A stretch of 64,000 nucleotides of DNA. Source: Atlantibacter hermannii (GTDB lineage: Bacteria > Pseudomonadota > Gammaproteobacteria > Enterobacterales > Enterobacteriaceae). A program made the position numbers and the translations under genes. The notes under the pieces are model-generated. The model saw only the letters and a list, made by a program, of their open reading frames with translations. It was not told the origin of the DNA and did not search any database. Positions 63,910 through 64,000 of this stretch are shown here, piece after piece. Within the stretch, counting starts at the first letter, position 1. Each line of letters starts with the position of its first letter. The DNA is taken from assembly GCA_900635495.1 (NCBI GenBank), contig LR134136.1, positions 1,116,001-1,180,000 of the forward strand, read 5' to 3'.

Positions 63910-64000
63910 TTATCTCCAGAGTGTGCCAGGCTTAGGACGATAGATGAGTTTTAACCACTCACTCTGGTGGGGGATAAGGTCCGATTCGCGGGCTTTCTGT
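63910..64000 (-). CDS. C-terminal fragment of an unrecognised gene, cut by the window end
   Basis: A reading frame enters from the right edge and ends at a TAA at 63910-63912. The visible 29 residues include ESDLIPHQSEWLKLIYRPKP and end GTLWR. They do not match the gene that follows tesB in E. coli (ybaY, on the other strand). The frame could be chance, but its composition looks coding. The 174 bases between it and tesB hold no other gene. Confidence 0.4.
   Translation of the reverse strand, partial: QKARESDLIPHQSEWLKLIYRPKPGTLWR

Overview
The window is chromosomal DNA of an enterobacterium. Gene order matches the Escherichia coli nrdR–ribDH–nusB–thiL … dxs–ispA–xseB–thiI … yajL–panE–yajQ–yajR–cyoEDCBA–ampG–yajG–bolA–tig–clpPX–lon–hupB–ppiD–ybaV–fadM–queC–ybaE–cof–decR–mdlAB–glnK–amtB–tesB segment, and most proteins are close to their E. 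coli counterparts. The accessory content (a Lap adhesin system, a Pantoea-type cysteine desulfhydrase) points to the Kosakonia/Enterobacter side of the family; the genus is inference.

Layout: 1–9270 holds riboflavin, thiamine and isoprenoid genes; pgpA, normally overlapping thiL, is absent. 9314–30282 is about 21 kb of accessory DNA inserted between thiI and yajL, which are neighbours in E. coli. Its left two thirds is a leftward Lap locus: a 560-residue protein of unknown function, lapG, lapD, a 113-residue protein, lapA, then the type I secretion genes lapE, lapB and lapC. Its right third is an IclR-type regulator divergent from a three-gene molybdopterin oxidoreductase (DmsABC-like) operon. 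30296–63735 is conserved core: cytochrome bo3 oxidase, muropeptide import, ATP-dependent proteolysis, queuosine, cysteine detoxification, an ABC exporter pair and ammonium sensing/transport. The last 91 bases hold the tail of an unrecognised leftward gene.

How the accessory genes should work together: LapE-LapB-LapC would export the giant adhesin LapA, whose N-terminal retention module would plug LapE. LapD, an inside-out c-di-GMP receptor with degenerate GGDEF and EAL motifs, would sequester the periplasmic protease LapG when c-di-GMP is high. When c-di-GMP falls, LapG would cut LapA at a TAAG site visible at residues 101–104 and release the cell. The unusual part is LapA itself: 988 consecutive residues strictly alternate Asp with Ala or Ser, followed by two ~310-residue repeat modules and a tail without visible RTX nonapeptides.

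Sequence quality matters for reading this window. At least eleven genes carry single-base insertions or deletions, often in homopolymers (nrdR, dxs, thiI, lapC, lapB, lapD, the oxidoreductase, cyoE, cyoC, cyoB, ampG, lon, amtB). Several are housekeeping genes and dxs is essential in E. coli, so I read these as consensus errors, not decay. One of them makes cyoC and cyoD look like a single fused gene.
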